This document shows, one piece after another, positions 56,033-64,000 of a stretch of DNA of 64,000 nt. Location of the stretch: assembly GCF_019209865.1 (NCBI RefSeq), contig NZ_JAHUTT010000002.1, positions 1 through 64,000 of the forward strand. The letters are read 5' to 3'. Origin of the DNA: Shewanella sp. NIFS-20-20 (GTDB lineage Bacteria > Pseudomonadota > Gammaproteobacteria > Enterobacterales > Shewanellaceae). The position numbers and the translations under genes are program-made. The notes under the pieces were generated by a model. The model saw only the letters and a program-made list of their open reading frames with translations, searched no databases and was not told the DNA's origin. The stretch's first letter is position 1. Each line of letters begins with the position of its first letter.

Positions 56033-56080
56033 GAGGGAGGATGGGTCCGTACCTCCCTACGGTTCACAGCCGTTGCCCTC
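56033..56080 (+). promoter_or_regulatory. Structured yfjD leader with mutually exclusive stems
   Basis: GGGAGG (56035-56040) can pair with CCTCCC (56052-56057), while the overlapping GAGGG (56033-56037) can pair with CCCTC (56076-56080). A third stem ACGG/CCGT (56059-56062, 56070-56073) fits both folds. The two long stems share bases 56035-56037 and exclude one another. I do not recognise a known riboswitch class. Confidence 0.5.
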
Positions 56081-56105
56081 GACACTAACGTAATGGAGCC
56101 ATTTT

Positions 56106-57377
56106 TTGGAAACCATATCAACAGGTACATTGTTTTTATTGCTGTTTTTGTTTTTACTGATTTCAGCGTACTTTTCGAGTTCTGAAACCGCCATGCTCAG
56201 CCTTAATCGTTATCGGTTAAGACACCTCGCCAAGCAGGGTCACCATGGGGCAATGAGAGCCCAAAGCCTCTTAGATAGACAAGATAAACTCATTGGCTTA
56301 ATTTTAATTGGCAACAACCTAGTCAACATCGGCGCCTCAGCGATTGCCACATTACTCGGTTTACGCCTGATGGGTGATGTCGGTGTGGCCATCGCCACCG
56401 GCGTGCTAACCCTAGTGGTGTTAATCTTTGCAGAAGTCACCCCCAAGACTATCGCCGCCCGCCACCCTGAGATGGTAGCGTATCCTGCTAGCTGGTTACT
56501 CAAACCGTTATTATGGCTATTTTCGCCCTTAATTTGGTTCGTTAACATTTTCACCAGCAGTGTATTAAAACTATTAAATATCGGTGATGTCGACTCGCAA
56601 CACGCCCTCAGCCAAGAGGAATTAAGAACCGTAGTACACGAAGCCGGTTCCATGATCCCGGCCAATCACCAAGAAATGCTACTGTCGGTACTCGATCTTG
56701 GTAGCATTACCGTTGAAGATATTATGGTGCCGCGCGCCGAGATCTACGCCATTAATATCAATGATGATTTCCGCTCGATCACCAAGGCGGTTACCCAAAG
56801 TCCTCATACTCGGGTCATGTTATACCGCGATACCATTGATGATGCCGTGGGCTTTATTCATTTACGTGACGCATTAAGGTTGCAATCAAAGAATCAGTTC
56901 AGTAAATCCTCGTTGCTGCGTGCTGTCAAAGAGCTCTATTTTGTCCCTGAAGGCACGCCGTTAAATACCCAGTTACTCAATTTTAGACAAAACCGTCATC
57001 GTGTGGCGTTAGTTGTTGATGAGTACGGTGATATTCAAGGTTTGGTTACCTTAGAAGATATTCTCGAAGAAATCGTGGGCGACTTCACCACCTCAATGGC
57101 CGCCAGTCCCGAAGAAGAAATTTACCCGCAGCAAGATGGCAGCTTCTTGATTGAGGCCGCCATCAATATTCGCGATTTAAATAAGCAAATGGCTTGGGAA
57201 TTACCGACCGATGGCCCGAAAACATTAAACGGATTAATTATTGAGTATTTAGAGGATATTCCATCGGTAAACACTAGCCTGCGGCTGTTTGGTTATCCGA
57301 TGGAAATCGTGGACGTGTCCGGCAATATGATTAAGAGCGTTAGAGTGATGCCACAATATTATCAAGCATCAAATTAG
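56106..57377 (+). CDS. yfjD: CNNM/CorC-family transporter-like protein YfjD
   Basis: 423 residues, starting with TTG at 56106 (GGAG 7 nt upstream). Domains: DUF21 transmembrane part (about 1-190, with SAYFSSSETAMLSLNRYRL), paired CBS domains (about 205-330, EDIMVPRAEI and RVALVVDEYGDIQGLVTLED), and the CorC_HlyC C-terminal domain (about 345-420). CNNM/CorC proteins export magnesium using sodium, with CBS-bound ATP-Mg as sensor. E. coli YfjD is CorB. Its 3' end overlaps the next convergent gene by 9 bp. Confidence 0.93.
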   Translation: METISTGTLFLLLFLFLLISAYFSSSETAMLSLNRYRLRHLAKQGHHGAMRAQSLLDRQDKLIGLILIGNNLVNIGASAIATLLGLRLMGDVGVAIATGVLTLVVLIFAEVTPKTIAARHPEMVAYPASWLLKPLLWLFSPLIWFVNIFTSSVLKLLNIGDVDSQHALSQEELRTVVHEAGSMIPANHQEMLLSVLDLGSITVEDIMVPRAEIYAININDDFRSITKAVTQSPHTRVMLYRDTIDDAVGFIHLRDALRLQSKNQFSKSSLLRAVKELYFVPEGTPLNTQLLNFRQNRHRVALVVDEYGDIQGLVTLEDILEEIVGDFTTSMAASPEEEIYPQQDGSFLIEAAINIRDLNKQMAWELPTDGPKTLNGLIIEYLEDIPSVNTSLRLFGYPMEIVDVSGNMIKSVRVMPQYYQASN

Positions 57378-57905
57378 CGTCTGTTTCTTCTGCTCTATCT
57401 CAAGGCGAATAGCTTCCGCCTTGGGGGTAATCTCAGCCAATAATTCTGACTCCCAGCCCAACATAAAGTACAGCTCTGCCATCAAGAATATGGGGCCTAT
57501 TAGCAATTGATTGATATCGTCAACAAATGCGGGTTTTGCGCCTTCAAACTTATGCCCTACCCCTTGAAAAATCCAGCCGACAATAAACATAGCCACCGCG
57601 ATTGGTAGTCCATATTCGAGCTGACTGGCCCACTGCGCGCTATACACCAGCGGGATCATGACTATCAACATGCCAAGCGCTAGGCGCAAGTGTAAAAAGG
57701 CGTAATAGACCAACACCACCAGCGCAACACATCCCGCCAATCCCAGCGACAGCCAAGTCCCTATGGCCAGCGTAAATGGAATGCTAGCCAATAACGTAAA
57801 CGCAGACCAAATGATCAACGGGATCCCGACAAAATGAGTCTTAATATTGCGTTTATCCAGGTGGACACTTTTATATTGCGCTAGTTGCGCTTCAATTGTT
57901 TTCAT
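57369..57905 (-). CDS. Mpo1-like (DUF962) membrane protein
   Basis: 178 residues from ATG 57905 (GGGGG 6 nt upstream). Four hydrophobic helices with the DUF962 signature residues: KTHFVGIPLIIWS and WIFQGVGHKFEGAKPAF. Yeast Mpo1 is an iron-dependent dioxygenase that alpha-oxidises 2-hydroxy fatty acids; the His residues (TH near 26 and GHKFEG near 120) are candidates for the metal site. The bacterial role is not established. It runs tail to tail into yfjD. Confidence 0.88.
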   Translation of the reverse strand: MKTIEAQLAQYKSVHLDKRNIKTHFVGIPLIIWSAFTLLASIPFTLAIGTWLSLGLAGCVALVVLVYYAFLHLRLALGMLIVMIPLVYSAQWASQLEYGLPIAVAMFIVGWIFQGVGHKFEGAKPAFVDDINQLLIGPIFLMAELYFMLGWESELLAEITPKAEAIRLEIEQKKQTLI

Positions 57906-58415
57906 CGACACCCCCTTTATTACAATTCATCAACAACTTACCTTAGATTTCTGATAATTCATAGCCAAGCAATCACCAAGCGTTATCGCTTGGGGGCTAA
58001 ATCATCGGGAGTTTGCCGCCGCCCATAGCGCCTCGGCAAAGGTCCATCACTGCGACCACATAACTTATAGCGCGGTGTATTCCCGCGCATCAGGGTCAAA
58101 AAAGTGGCCATAATATGGCGCACCATAGCAAAAACACTGCTGCGTAACTATCAGTTGAGCGGCATATAAATCAAGCGTAAGCCTATGTTTAATATCTAAT
58201 AGATATTTAATAGATATTTAAACGGTGAATAAACGACGCCCAACTGATTGTTGTACCGCCCCCGACCCCGTAAAACAAATGTTACCAACTTGTGTCTTCG
58301 ATTGTCATGGCTAACACCTTGGCTGCAGGCAGTAAGTTTGGCAGCGCTTTTTACGCTAACTTCGGCCTTGCTGAACACAACAATAACGACATCATGCTGA
58401 AAAGAAGGGCAACTG
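57906..58415. other. Intergenic region Mpo1-like / TonB receptor
   Basis: The 510 bp hold the promoters of both divergent genes. The only element that stands out is the AT-rich repeat block at 58191-58218. No Fur-like box was seen. Open frames in it overlap the receptor start and look like chance. Confidence 0.45.
58191..58218. repeat. AT-rich palindrome and tandem repeat
   Basis: Two tandem copies of TAATAGATATT (58197-58207, 58208-58218), the first forming the right arm of AATATC-N5-GATATT (58191-58207). It is about 200 bp upstream of the receptor start. It may be a repressor or histidine-kinase regulator site; no protein is assigned. Confidence 0.45.
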
Positions 58416-61400
58416 ATGAACAAGAAAATACTCACCGCAGCGATACAAGCTGCATTCATAGGGCTAACGCCCGTCGCGGCTTTGGCAGCTGACGATGCCA
58501 TTGAAGTCTCAAGCATAGAAAACCAACAAACTGCTAAGCAAACAGTGGCAATTGACGATGCAAAAGTCGAAAAAATTACGGTCACAGGTTCACGCATCAA
58601 GCGTGATAGTTTTTCGGTAACAACGCCCCTGGCCACCGTCGATAAAGAGGCGATTGAAGACGCTGGTATCGGCTCACTTGCGGCAATCTTAGTCGACGAA
58701 TTACCCCAACTCTCTGCCGGCAGTAGCAATTCCAACTCTCAATCAAGCGTACAAAATACCGGCCTATCAACCATTGATTTGCGCAACTTAGGGACGAATC
58801 GTACCCTAACTCTGATTGATGGCCGTCGCGTGGTATCTAACAGTTACTCAGGCAACTATGTCAGCTTATCGACCATCCCTGCCAGCATGGTCGAAAAAGT
58901 CGAAATCATTACCGGTGGCGCTTCAGCAGCCTATGGCTCTGATGCGGTCGCGGGTGTGGTCAACATCATTACTCAACAAGATCAGCAAGGCTTTAGTTTC
59001 AACGCTCGTGGTGGTGAATCCGAAGGCGGTGGTGGTAAAGAATTTGGTATCGATGCCGATTTTGGTACCACTTTCGATGATGAAAAAGGTTATTTTTTCG
59101 TCGCCACCTCTTATGATAAGGACTACGGGCTGTCTTTCTGGGACCGCAATCGCGCTCAGCAAGAAAATGCGTGGACCTATGATGATGACAAAATGTGTAA
59201 TGCCATGTTAACTGAAGATGGCTTTCAGTGTATGCGCGATATTACCCCTGCTGATTGGCGTAGCCGCAGCGATTCCATCTATGGCGGTGTCTTCGATGAG
59301 AAGAGCAGCACCCGACCTGATGCGGGATTTTGGTACGACGGACAAACCCTGAGAGATGACTGGCATGAAGAGCGTTATGGTATTAACTTCGATCAGTTCA
59401 CTCAATTAAAAGTCCCCGACGAAGCCATTTCTGCTGCCGTTAAAACAGAATATGATTTTGACAGTGGCATCCAAGGTTATTTCCAACTGCAATATAGCCG
59501 CAATAAGTCAGTCAATACTAAATCACCAGAAAGCGCTGATGAAAACGAGTTTGCCCTTGTCAGAGATCCGGCCACCGGTGAATTTGCCGAAGAAGTGGTC
59601 GGTCGCATTCCTAAAGACAATCCGTTTGTGCCAGGTGCTATTTTTGACCAAGCGAGCTCAAAAGGCATTAAGTGGGATCGTAATTTCGGCGAAGTTGGTA
59701 ATATTATCAACGAAAACGAGCGTAAGACGATCCGTACTTGGGCGGGCCTGCGTGGCAATGTTTGGGATACCTGGGAATGGGATGTATCGGTTGGCTATGG
59801 CAAGTTTAATCAGGAGCAAGAACGCCAAAACGAAATCAATGTATTAAAACTTCGCAATGCGTTAAGTGCTGAGAAACTCGCCGATGGCACCATTCAATGT
59901 AAAGATGAAGCTGCCCGTGCCGAAGGTTGTGTCCCAGTCAACTTGTTTGGTGAAGGTTCAATCAGTGCCGAAGCGGCCAATTACATTCGCGCCACACCGA
60001 CCATCAGCACCGAAATTACCATGACCAATATCCTTGGGTATATGGCAGGTGATTTATTTGAAATGCCAGCGGGTACCGTCAGCTCAGCCTTCGGTTTTGA
60101 ATACCGCCGCGATACCCAAAGTGTTGAAACCAATGTTCCTGATGGCGGTGTAACCTTCAACTACGTACCCACCTTTGAAGGTGATGTCGATGTGTATGAA
60201 GCCTTTGCCGAAGCATCAGTACCGTTATTACGGGACATGACCGCGGTTAGAAACCTCAGTTTGGATTTATCGCTGCGCTTAGCCGATTACAGCTGGTCAA
60301 CCACAGATCTGGTCAAAAGCTATAAAGCAGGCCTTGTCTATGAGCCAGTCGAAGGTTATATGCTGCGCGCCAATTGGGCGACATCACAGCGTGCACCAGG
60401 TATTACTGAGCTATTATCTCCACCGCGTGGTGACTATGACAGCTTTGATGATATCTGTGATGGCGTAACGGCAACATCGACTGCTGATGGCCATGCCGCT
60501 TGTCGCCAAGATCCTGGTATCGCCAGTGTCATCGCTACCGACGGTGTGTTTATTGATGAAAACAATGGCTATTCACCGAATACCGGTAACGATAAGCTCA
60601 AAGAAGAAACCTCTGATTCTTTCACTCTCGGCGCCTCATTGGCACCATCATTTATCGATGGCCTTCGCATAGCTGTAGATTACTACGATATCAGCATTAA
60701 AGAGGCGATGACCTCTTTGAATAATGAAGATATTATCGGCTTCTGCTACAACTCGTCGCTACCATATGGACCAGATAATGAGTTTTGTCAGGACGTCAAA
60801 CGTAATAGCGAAGGTCAAATCATTGAAGTCACTCAGCGAGTGATTAACGCTGATGAAATTCGCACCAGTGGTTATGATTTTGTCGCTGATTATCGCTATG
60901 ACCTTAATGATTGGGGTAATTTACGCTTTAAAGCCGATTGGACCCATGTGATTGGTTATTCAGTGACTAACACAGGTCCTGATGGCCAGTTTACTGATGA
61001 TTACGTCGGTTTATTATCTTCAGATATTTTTGAAGACAAAGCCTCGGCCTCATTAACCTGGCGTTTAGAAGACTTACGCGTTCGTTGGAGCACTAAGTAC
61101 AAGAGCTCGATTCGCCGCAGTCAATCTGTCCATGAAAGCTGGGAAGACGATATCGCGGCTAATGCCGAAAACTGTGCCGCTGGTAATGCAGCTTGTATTG
61201 AAAATCCAGAAGGCTTATACGGCAACGAACTGCCATCAGTCACCACCCACAACCTGTCGGTCTCTTATGACTTTGAGTTCAATGACAACACAGATTTACG
61301 TCTTTACGGTGGGATCAACAACCTCTTTGATGAAAAAGGGCCTTTCATCTTAGGGGGGACGGGTAACTACGACAGCGCTTATGGCGGTGGTTTAGGTCGC

Positions 61401-61433
61401 TTTATGTTTGTTGGCGCCCGCATGCAGTTCTAA
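58416..61433 (+). CDS. TonB-dependent outer-membrane receptor
   Basis: 1005 residues. Signal peptide about 1-24 (ALAADD). TonB box-like KITVTGSRI, plug (about 60-190) with IDLRNLGTNRTLTLIDGRR and EIITGGASAAYGSDAVAGVV, then the barrel to a C-terminal FMFVGARMQF. The plug matches the broad Sphingomonas/Shewanella oar-unlike family of GSRIKR receptors, with no known substrate. Many paired Cys in loops (for example CYNSSLPYGPDNEFCQDV) suggest disulfides. There is no adjacent transporter or regulator, and no Fur box seen, so iron uptake is not specially supported. Confidence 0.92.
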   Translation: MNKKILTAAIQAAFIGLTPVAALAADDAIEVSSIENQQTAKQTVAIDDAKVEKITVTGSRIKRDSFSVTTPLATVDKEAIEDAGIGSLAAILVDELPQLSAGSSNSNSQSSVQNTGLSTIDLRNLGTNRTLTLIDGRRVVSNSYSGNYVSLSTIPASMVEKVEIITGGASAAYGSDAVAGVVNIITQQDQQGFSFNARGGESEGGGGKEFGIDADFGTTFDDEKGYFFVATSYDKDYGLSFWDRNRAQQENAWTYDDDKMCNAMLTEDGFQCMRDITPADWRSRSDSIYGGVFDEKSSTRPDAGFWYDGQTLRDDWHEERYGINFDQFTQLKVPDEAISAAVKTEYDFDSGIQGYFQLQYSRNKSVNTKSPESADENEFALVRDPATGEFAEEVVGRIPKDNPFVPGAIFDQASSKGIKWDRNFGEVGNIINENERKTIRTWAGLRGNVWDTWEWDVSVGYGKFNQEQERQNEINVLKLRNALSAEKLADGTIQCKDEAARAEGCVPVNLFGEGSISAEAANYIRATPTISTEITMTNILGYMAGDLFEMPAGTVSSAFGFEYRRDTQSVETNVPDGGVTFNYVPTFEGDVDVYEAFAEASVPLLRDMTAVRNLSLDLSLRLADYSWSTTDLVKSYKAGLVYEPVEGYMLRANWATSQRAPGITELLSPPRGDYDSFDDICDGVTATSTADGHAACRQDPGIASVIATDGVFIDENNGYSPNTGNDKLKEETSDSFTLGASLAPSFIDGLRIAVDYYDISIKEAMTSLNNEDIIGFCYNSSLPYGPDNEFCQDVKRNSEGQIIEVTQRVINADEIRTSGYDFVADYRYDLNDWGNLRFKADWTHVIGYSVTNTGPDGQFTDDYVGLLSSDIFEDKASASLTWRLEDLRVRWSTKYKSSIRRSQSVHESWEDDIAANAENCAAGNAACIENPEGLYGNELPSVTTHNLSVSYDFEFNDNTDLRLYGGINNLFDEKGPFILGGTGNYDSAYGGGLGRFMFVGARMQF

Positions 61434-61456
61434 TCCATCGGCCATTGTGCCTAACA

Positions 61457-61484
61457 AAAAAGCCAGCATCTGCTGGCTTTTTTA
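61457..61484 (+). terminator. Terminator of the second TonB receptor gene
   Basis: The stem AAGCCAGCA/TGCTGGCTT (61460-61468, 61471-61479) is followed by a T run; on the opposite strand A/T symmetry allows it to serve acpS too. Confidence 0.9.
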
Positions 61485-61488
61485 TTGG

Positions 61489-61875
61489 CTAATCACTTGA
61501 TTCAAGGACCACGGTCGCCACCGCATAATGACGCTCATCGGCTATGGTGATCCATGCCCGTTGACCACCCAGCTGTTGCAATCTCGCTAACGCGCCATCG
61601 GTCAAAGTCAATTGCGGCGCCCCCCATTCATCATTGCTGATATGAAAATGCTGGAATGACACCCCGCGACCGATACCAGTGCCTAATGCCTTTGCCGCGG
61701 CTTCTTTGGCCGCAAAGCGTTTAGCTAGGAAGCGGGCGGGTTGATTAGAGGCGTGAAATATCAACATTTCAGTTGGCGTCAACACCCGTTGCGCCAACTT
61801 ATCGCCGATACGCGCGACTTGAGATTCTAAACGCGCAATTTCGACAATATCTGAGCCTAATCCAATGATCGCCAT
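61489..61875 (-). CDS. acpS: Holo-acyl-carrier-protein synthase
   Basis: 128 residues. Magnesium-binding D9 (GLGSDIVEIARL) and E58 (RFAAKEAAAKALGTGI) are in register with the family. It transfers 4'-phosphopantetheine from CoA to ACP. The order recO-pdxJ-acpS downstream of era is as in E. coli. pdxJ precedes it by 10 bp. Confidence 0.97.
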   Translation of the reverse strand: MAIIGLGSDIVEIARLESQVARIGDKLAQRVLTPTEMLIFHASNQPARFLAKRFAAKEAAAKALGTGIGRGVSFQHFHISNDEWGAPQLTLTDGALARLQQLGGQRAWITIADERHYAVATVVLESSD

Positions 61876-61885
61876 ATGCTTAATC

Positions 61886-62623
61886 CTACTCGCCGCGGCG
61901 ACCTTGTAGCATTAACTGCTTCATATCGTTAACGGCCGCGGCCAAACCATCAATCGCGGCTCTGGCGATAATCGCATGACCAATATTAAGCTCATACAAC
62001 TCGGGGATGGCGGCAATCGGCTTAACGTTATGATAGTGCAGACCGTGACCGGCATTCACCACTAAGCCTTTATCAAACGCATATTTAGCCATGGTTTGAA
62101 TTCGCTTAAGCTCTAGCGCTTGTTGTTCATCCGTACTGGCATCCGCGTAACAACCGGTGTGAATTTCGATCACCGGGGCACCAACAGCGACAGCGGCATC
62201 AATTTGGCTCTTATCGGCATCAATAAATAACGACACCTGGATCCCTTGTGCACTTAAGCGCTCAACAGCCGCAGCAATTTTGTCTGTTTGACCGGCCACA
62301 TCTAAGCCGCCTTCCGTCGTAACTTCTTGGCGCTTTTCTGGAACTAAACACACATAAGTCGGCTTGATCTCACATGCAATCGCTAGCATTTCTTCAGTGA
62401 CAGCACACTCAAAATTCATCCGCGTTTTGAGGGTCTTCGCCAACAAGTACACGTCCCTATCTATAATATGGCGCCTATCTTCTCGTAAGTGAATGGTGAT
62501 GCCATCGGCGCCGGCATGTTCGGCCACTGCCGCGGCATGGACCGGATCAGGGTACTCAGTACCTCGCGCTTGGCGCAACGTCGCAATATGATCGATATTG
62601 ACACCTAATAAAATACCCGCCAT
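61886..62623 (-). CDS. pdxJ: Pyridoxine 5'-phosphate synthase
   Basis: 245 residues from ATG 62623 (AAGGAG 6 nt upstream); a GTG two codons upstream overlaps recO more. TIM barrel with [24 protein letters not shown], and the phosphate loop [11 protein letters not shown]. It condenses aminoacetone phosphate with deoxyxylulose phosphate to make vitamin B6. Gap to recO is 2 bp. Confidence 0.97.
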   Translation of the reverse strand: MAGILLGVNIDHIATLRQARGTEYPDPVHAAAVAEHAGADGITIHLREDRRHIIDRDVYLLAKTLKTRMNFECAVTEEMLAIACEIKPTYVCLVPEKRQEVTTEGGLDVAGQTDKIAAAVERLSAQGIQVSLFIDADKSQIDAAVAVGAPVIEIHTGCYADASTDEQQALELKRIQTMAKYAFDKGLVVNAGHGLHYHNVKPIAAIPELYELNIGHAIIARAAIDGLAAAVNDMKQLMLQGRRGE

Positions 62624-62625
62624 GG

Positions 62626-63330
62626 TCACTCCTTTTGAACATTATGATCCCGCTTAGCGCGGGTTTGGGTAAATAACAACCGGCTTTGTAGCGGTTTGTC
62701 ACCAAGAAAAGGTTGCAGCAACAACCGCATAAAATTACGCGCCTGCTGAGCGTCATCCACACTGAGCGAACGCTGCTGTAAACCCAGTAACATGCTGCCA
62801 CTGAACCGAGGATACTGCAATCGGGGCTCAGCGATATATAACCCTTCATCGGCGATATACTGATAATCGATATGGTTAGCAATAGCGGTGCCATCAACCG
62901 TTCGACTAAGATCGGCGACCCCGCCTAACTCAGCCAAAAGTGATAATTCAAAATAGCGCAATTGACTGGCATCAATTTGAGTAGCTTGCGCCATAAGACT
63001 TTGATGGTACGGGACAAACAGGCTTTCACCGGTTTGGCCTTTAAGACAACGATACAGTATTTCGTTAAGGTACATACCGGCATATAAGGCTTGCCCTTGT
63101 AAGGGGATGGCTGGCGCGTATGCTTCGATGGAGGTGATAGTGGCCAATTCTGATTTGGCCCGATACTGTAATAATAATGGCTGAAATAACTGTAAAATGG
63201 CTCGCTGCGAACGTTTGCCTTGGCCTTGTCTGGCGATAGCATCCACTCGCCCGACCCCATCGATCAATAAGTGCAAAATCACACTATTTTCACGATAGGG
63301 CCGCTGGTGCAGTATGTAACCGCGATGCAT
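62626..63330 (-). CDS. recO: DNA repair protein RecO
   Basis: 234 residues. N-terminal OB fold with [18 protein letters not shown] and [15 protein letters not shown]; the helical C-terminal domain lacks a four-Cys zinc finger, as in E. coli RecO. It mediates RecA loading with RecR in the RecFOR pathway. It begins 8 bp after era. Confidence 0.96.
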   Translation of the reverse strand: MHRGYILHQRPYRENSVILHLLIDGVGRVDAIARQGQGKRSQRAILQLFQPLLLQYRAKSELATITSIEAYAPAIPLQGQALYAGMYLNEILYRCLKGQTGESLFVPYHQSLMAQATQIDASQLRYFELSLLAELGGVADLSRTVDGTAIANHIDYQYIADEGLYIAEPRLQYPRFSGSMLLGLQQRSLSVDDAQQARNFMRLLLQPFLGDKPLQSRLLFTQTRAKRDHNVQKE

Positions 63331-63338
63331 GGCGAGAA

Positions 63339-64000
63339 TTATTCCTCGCCGTAACCTAAGCTACGCAACGCACGTTCGTCATCAGCCCAACCAGACTTAA
63401 CTTTTACCCAGACCTCTAAGAACACTTTATTATCAAATAAGGTTTCCATATCCAGACGGGCTTGGGTCGCTATGGTTCTGATGCGCTCGCCGTTCTTACC
63501 AATCACCATGCGCTTTTGACCTGTTCGCTCAACCAATACCAAGGCATTAATATGGTAGACACCATTTTCCATCATCTTGAACTGTTCAATTTCAACCGTC
63601 GCATCATAGGGCAATTCATCCCCTAAGAAGCGCATCAGTTTTTCACGCACAATTTCTGATGCCATAAAACGTTGCGAACGATCGGTTACATAGTCATCAG
63701 GGAAAAAGTGATCGCACTCAGGTAAGCTCTCTTGCGCTAACTCCAAAATACGCGTGACATTGGTACCGGTTTTAGCTGAAATCGGCAAAATCTCATCGAA
63801 CGGGTACTTTTCAGCCAACTGTTCTAAATAGGGAAACAGAGCTTCTTTGTCTTTAATATGATCGACTTTATTAATGGCAAGCACGGTTTTACGTTCGTCA
63901 CCACCACGGCGCAACTTACTTAATACCATCTCATCATCGGCGGTCCAGGTCATGCCATCAACCACAAAGATCACCATGGCGACGTCGGCAAGCGAACTGG
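63339..64000 (-). CDS. era: GTPase Era, 5' part beyond the window
   Basis: Partial: the C-terminal 220 or so codons are present and the gene continues past position 64000. Present are the G4 motif NKVD, G5 SAKTG, and the KH domain with [17 protein letters not shown]. The switch and P-loop regions lie outside. Era binds the 3' end of 16S rRNA and is needed for 30S assembly. It heads the era-recO-pdxJ-acpS run. Confidence 0.96.
   Translation of the reverse strand, partial: SSLADVAMVIFVVDGMTWTADDEMVLSKLRRGGDERKTVLAINKVDHIKDKEALFPYLEQLAEKYPFDEILPISAKTGTNVTRILELAQESLPECDHFFPDDYVTDRSQRFMASEIVREKLMRFLGDELPYDATVEIEQFKMMENGVYHINALVLVERTGQKRMVIGKNGERIRTIATQARLDMETLFDNKVFLEVWVKVKSGWADDERALRSLGYGEE

Noticed and set aside
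58292..58492. 66-codon + frame overlapping the receptor start
   Set aside because: Ends inside the receptor in another frame, no ribosome-binding site.
58196..58735. 179-codon - strand frame overlapping the second receptor's promoter and 5' end
   Set aside because: It is mostly antisense to the receptor signal peptide and plug; Ala/Ser-rich composition is typical of an antisense shadow.

Overview
The window looks like a stretch of chromosome from Shewanella or a close marine relative (Gammaproteobacteria, Alteromonadales). This rests on gene order and content: a pilV-pilW-pilX-pilY1-pilE-tapY2 minor-pilin operon next to ispH-fkpB-lspA-ileS-ribF-murJ, large TonB-dependent receptors, a cytochrome c'/cytochrome b pair, an E. 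coli-like thrLABC operon, and the raiA-pheA / tyrA-aroF neighbourhood. The assignment is by protein resemblance, not a database search. I see no rRNA, tRNA, CRISPR array, insertion sequence or prophage; almost everything is conserved core chromosome.

Layout. 0.2-4.2 kb: a TonB-dependent receptor of the carbohydrate-linked type, divergent from a LacI-family repressor, with a CG-centred palindrome in front of the receptor. 4.3-5.5 kb: outer-membrane phospholipase A (pldA) converging on the PII protein gene glnB. 5.7-13.2 kb: type IV pilus minor pilins, two FimT-like genes on + and the pilV-W-X-Y1-E-tapY2 operon on -. 13.4-20.7 kb: ispH, fkpB, lspA, ileS, ribF and murJ as one probable operon on -, divergent from rpsT. 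21.4-30.5 kb: an ArsR-type regulator, an M28 lipoprotein peptidase, yaaA, a sodium/amino-acid symporter, an OmpA-like porin, tal-pgi and a DUF3545 gene. 30.5-34.3 kb: a hybrid histidine kinase, a response regulator and a hemerythrin-like protein, all on -. 34.5-39.8 kb: a small lipoprotein, then thrL-thrA-thrB-thrC with leader peptide and attenuator, followed by a tiny coupled Cys-rich ORF.

40.2-45.3 kb: slyD, trpR, cytochrome c', a cytochrome b, raiA (behind a CRP site) and an extended pheA. 45.4-51.3 kb: a membrane protein, the nitrosative-stress pair hcp-hcr (behind two NsrR-like palindromes) and tyrA-aroF. 51.4-55 kb: rpsP-rimM-trmD-rplS and ffh. 55.2-57.9 kb: ypjD, yfjD (CNNM/CorC type) and an Mpo1-like membrane protein. 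58.4-61.4 kb: a second TonB-dependent receptor. 61.5-64 kb: acpS, pdxJ, recO and the 3' part of era, which runs off the window.

Most unusual points: PheA carries a roughly 220-residue C-terminal extension resembling a degenerate type I-beta DAHP synthase that has lost its catalytic motifs; a 38-codon Cys-rich ORF overlaps the thrC stop as ATGA; the yfjD leader can form two mutually exclusive hairpins; a kinase/regulator/hemerythrin module has no recognised output; and of two FimT-like pilins only one keeps the DNA-binding-type GRxR motif. Start codons were revised where ribosome-binding sites or family length pointed to an internal start.
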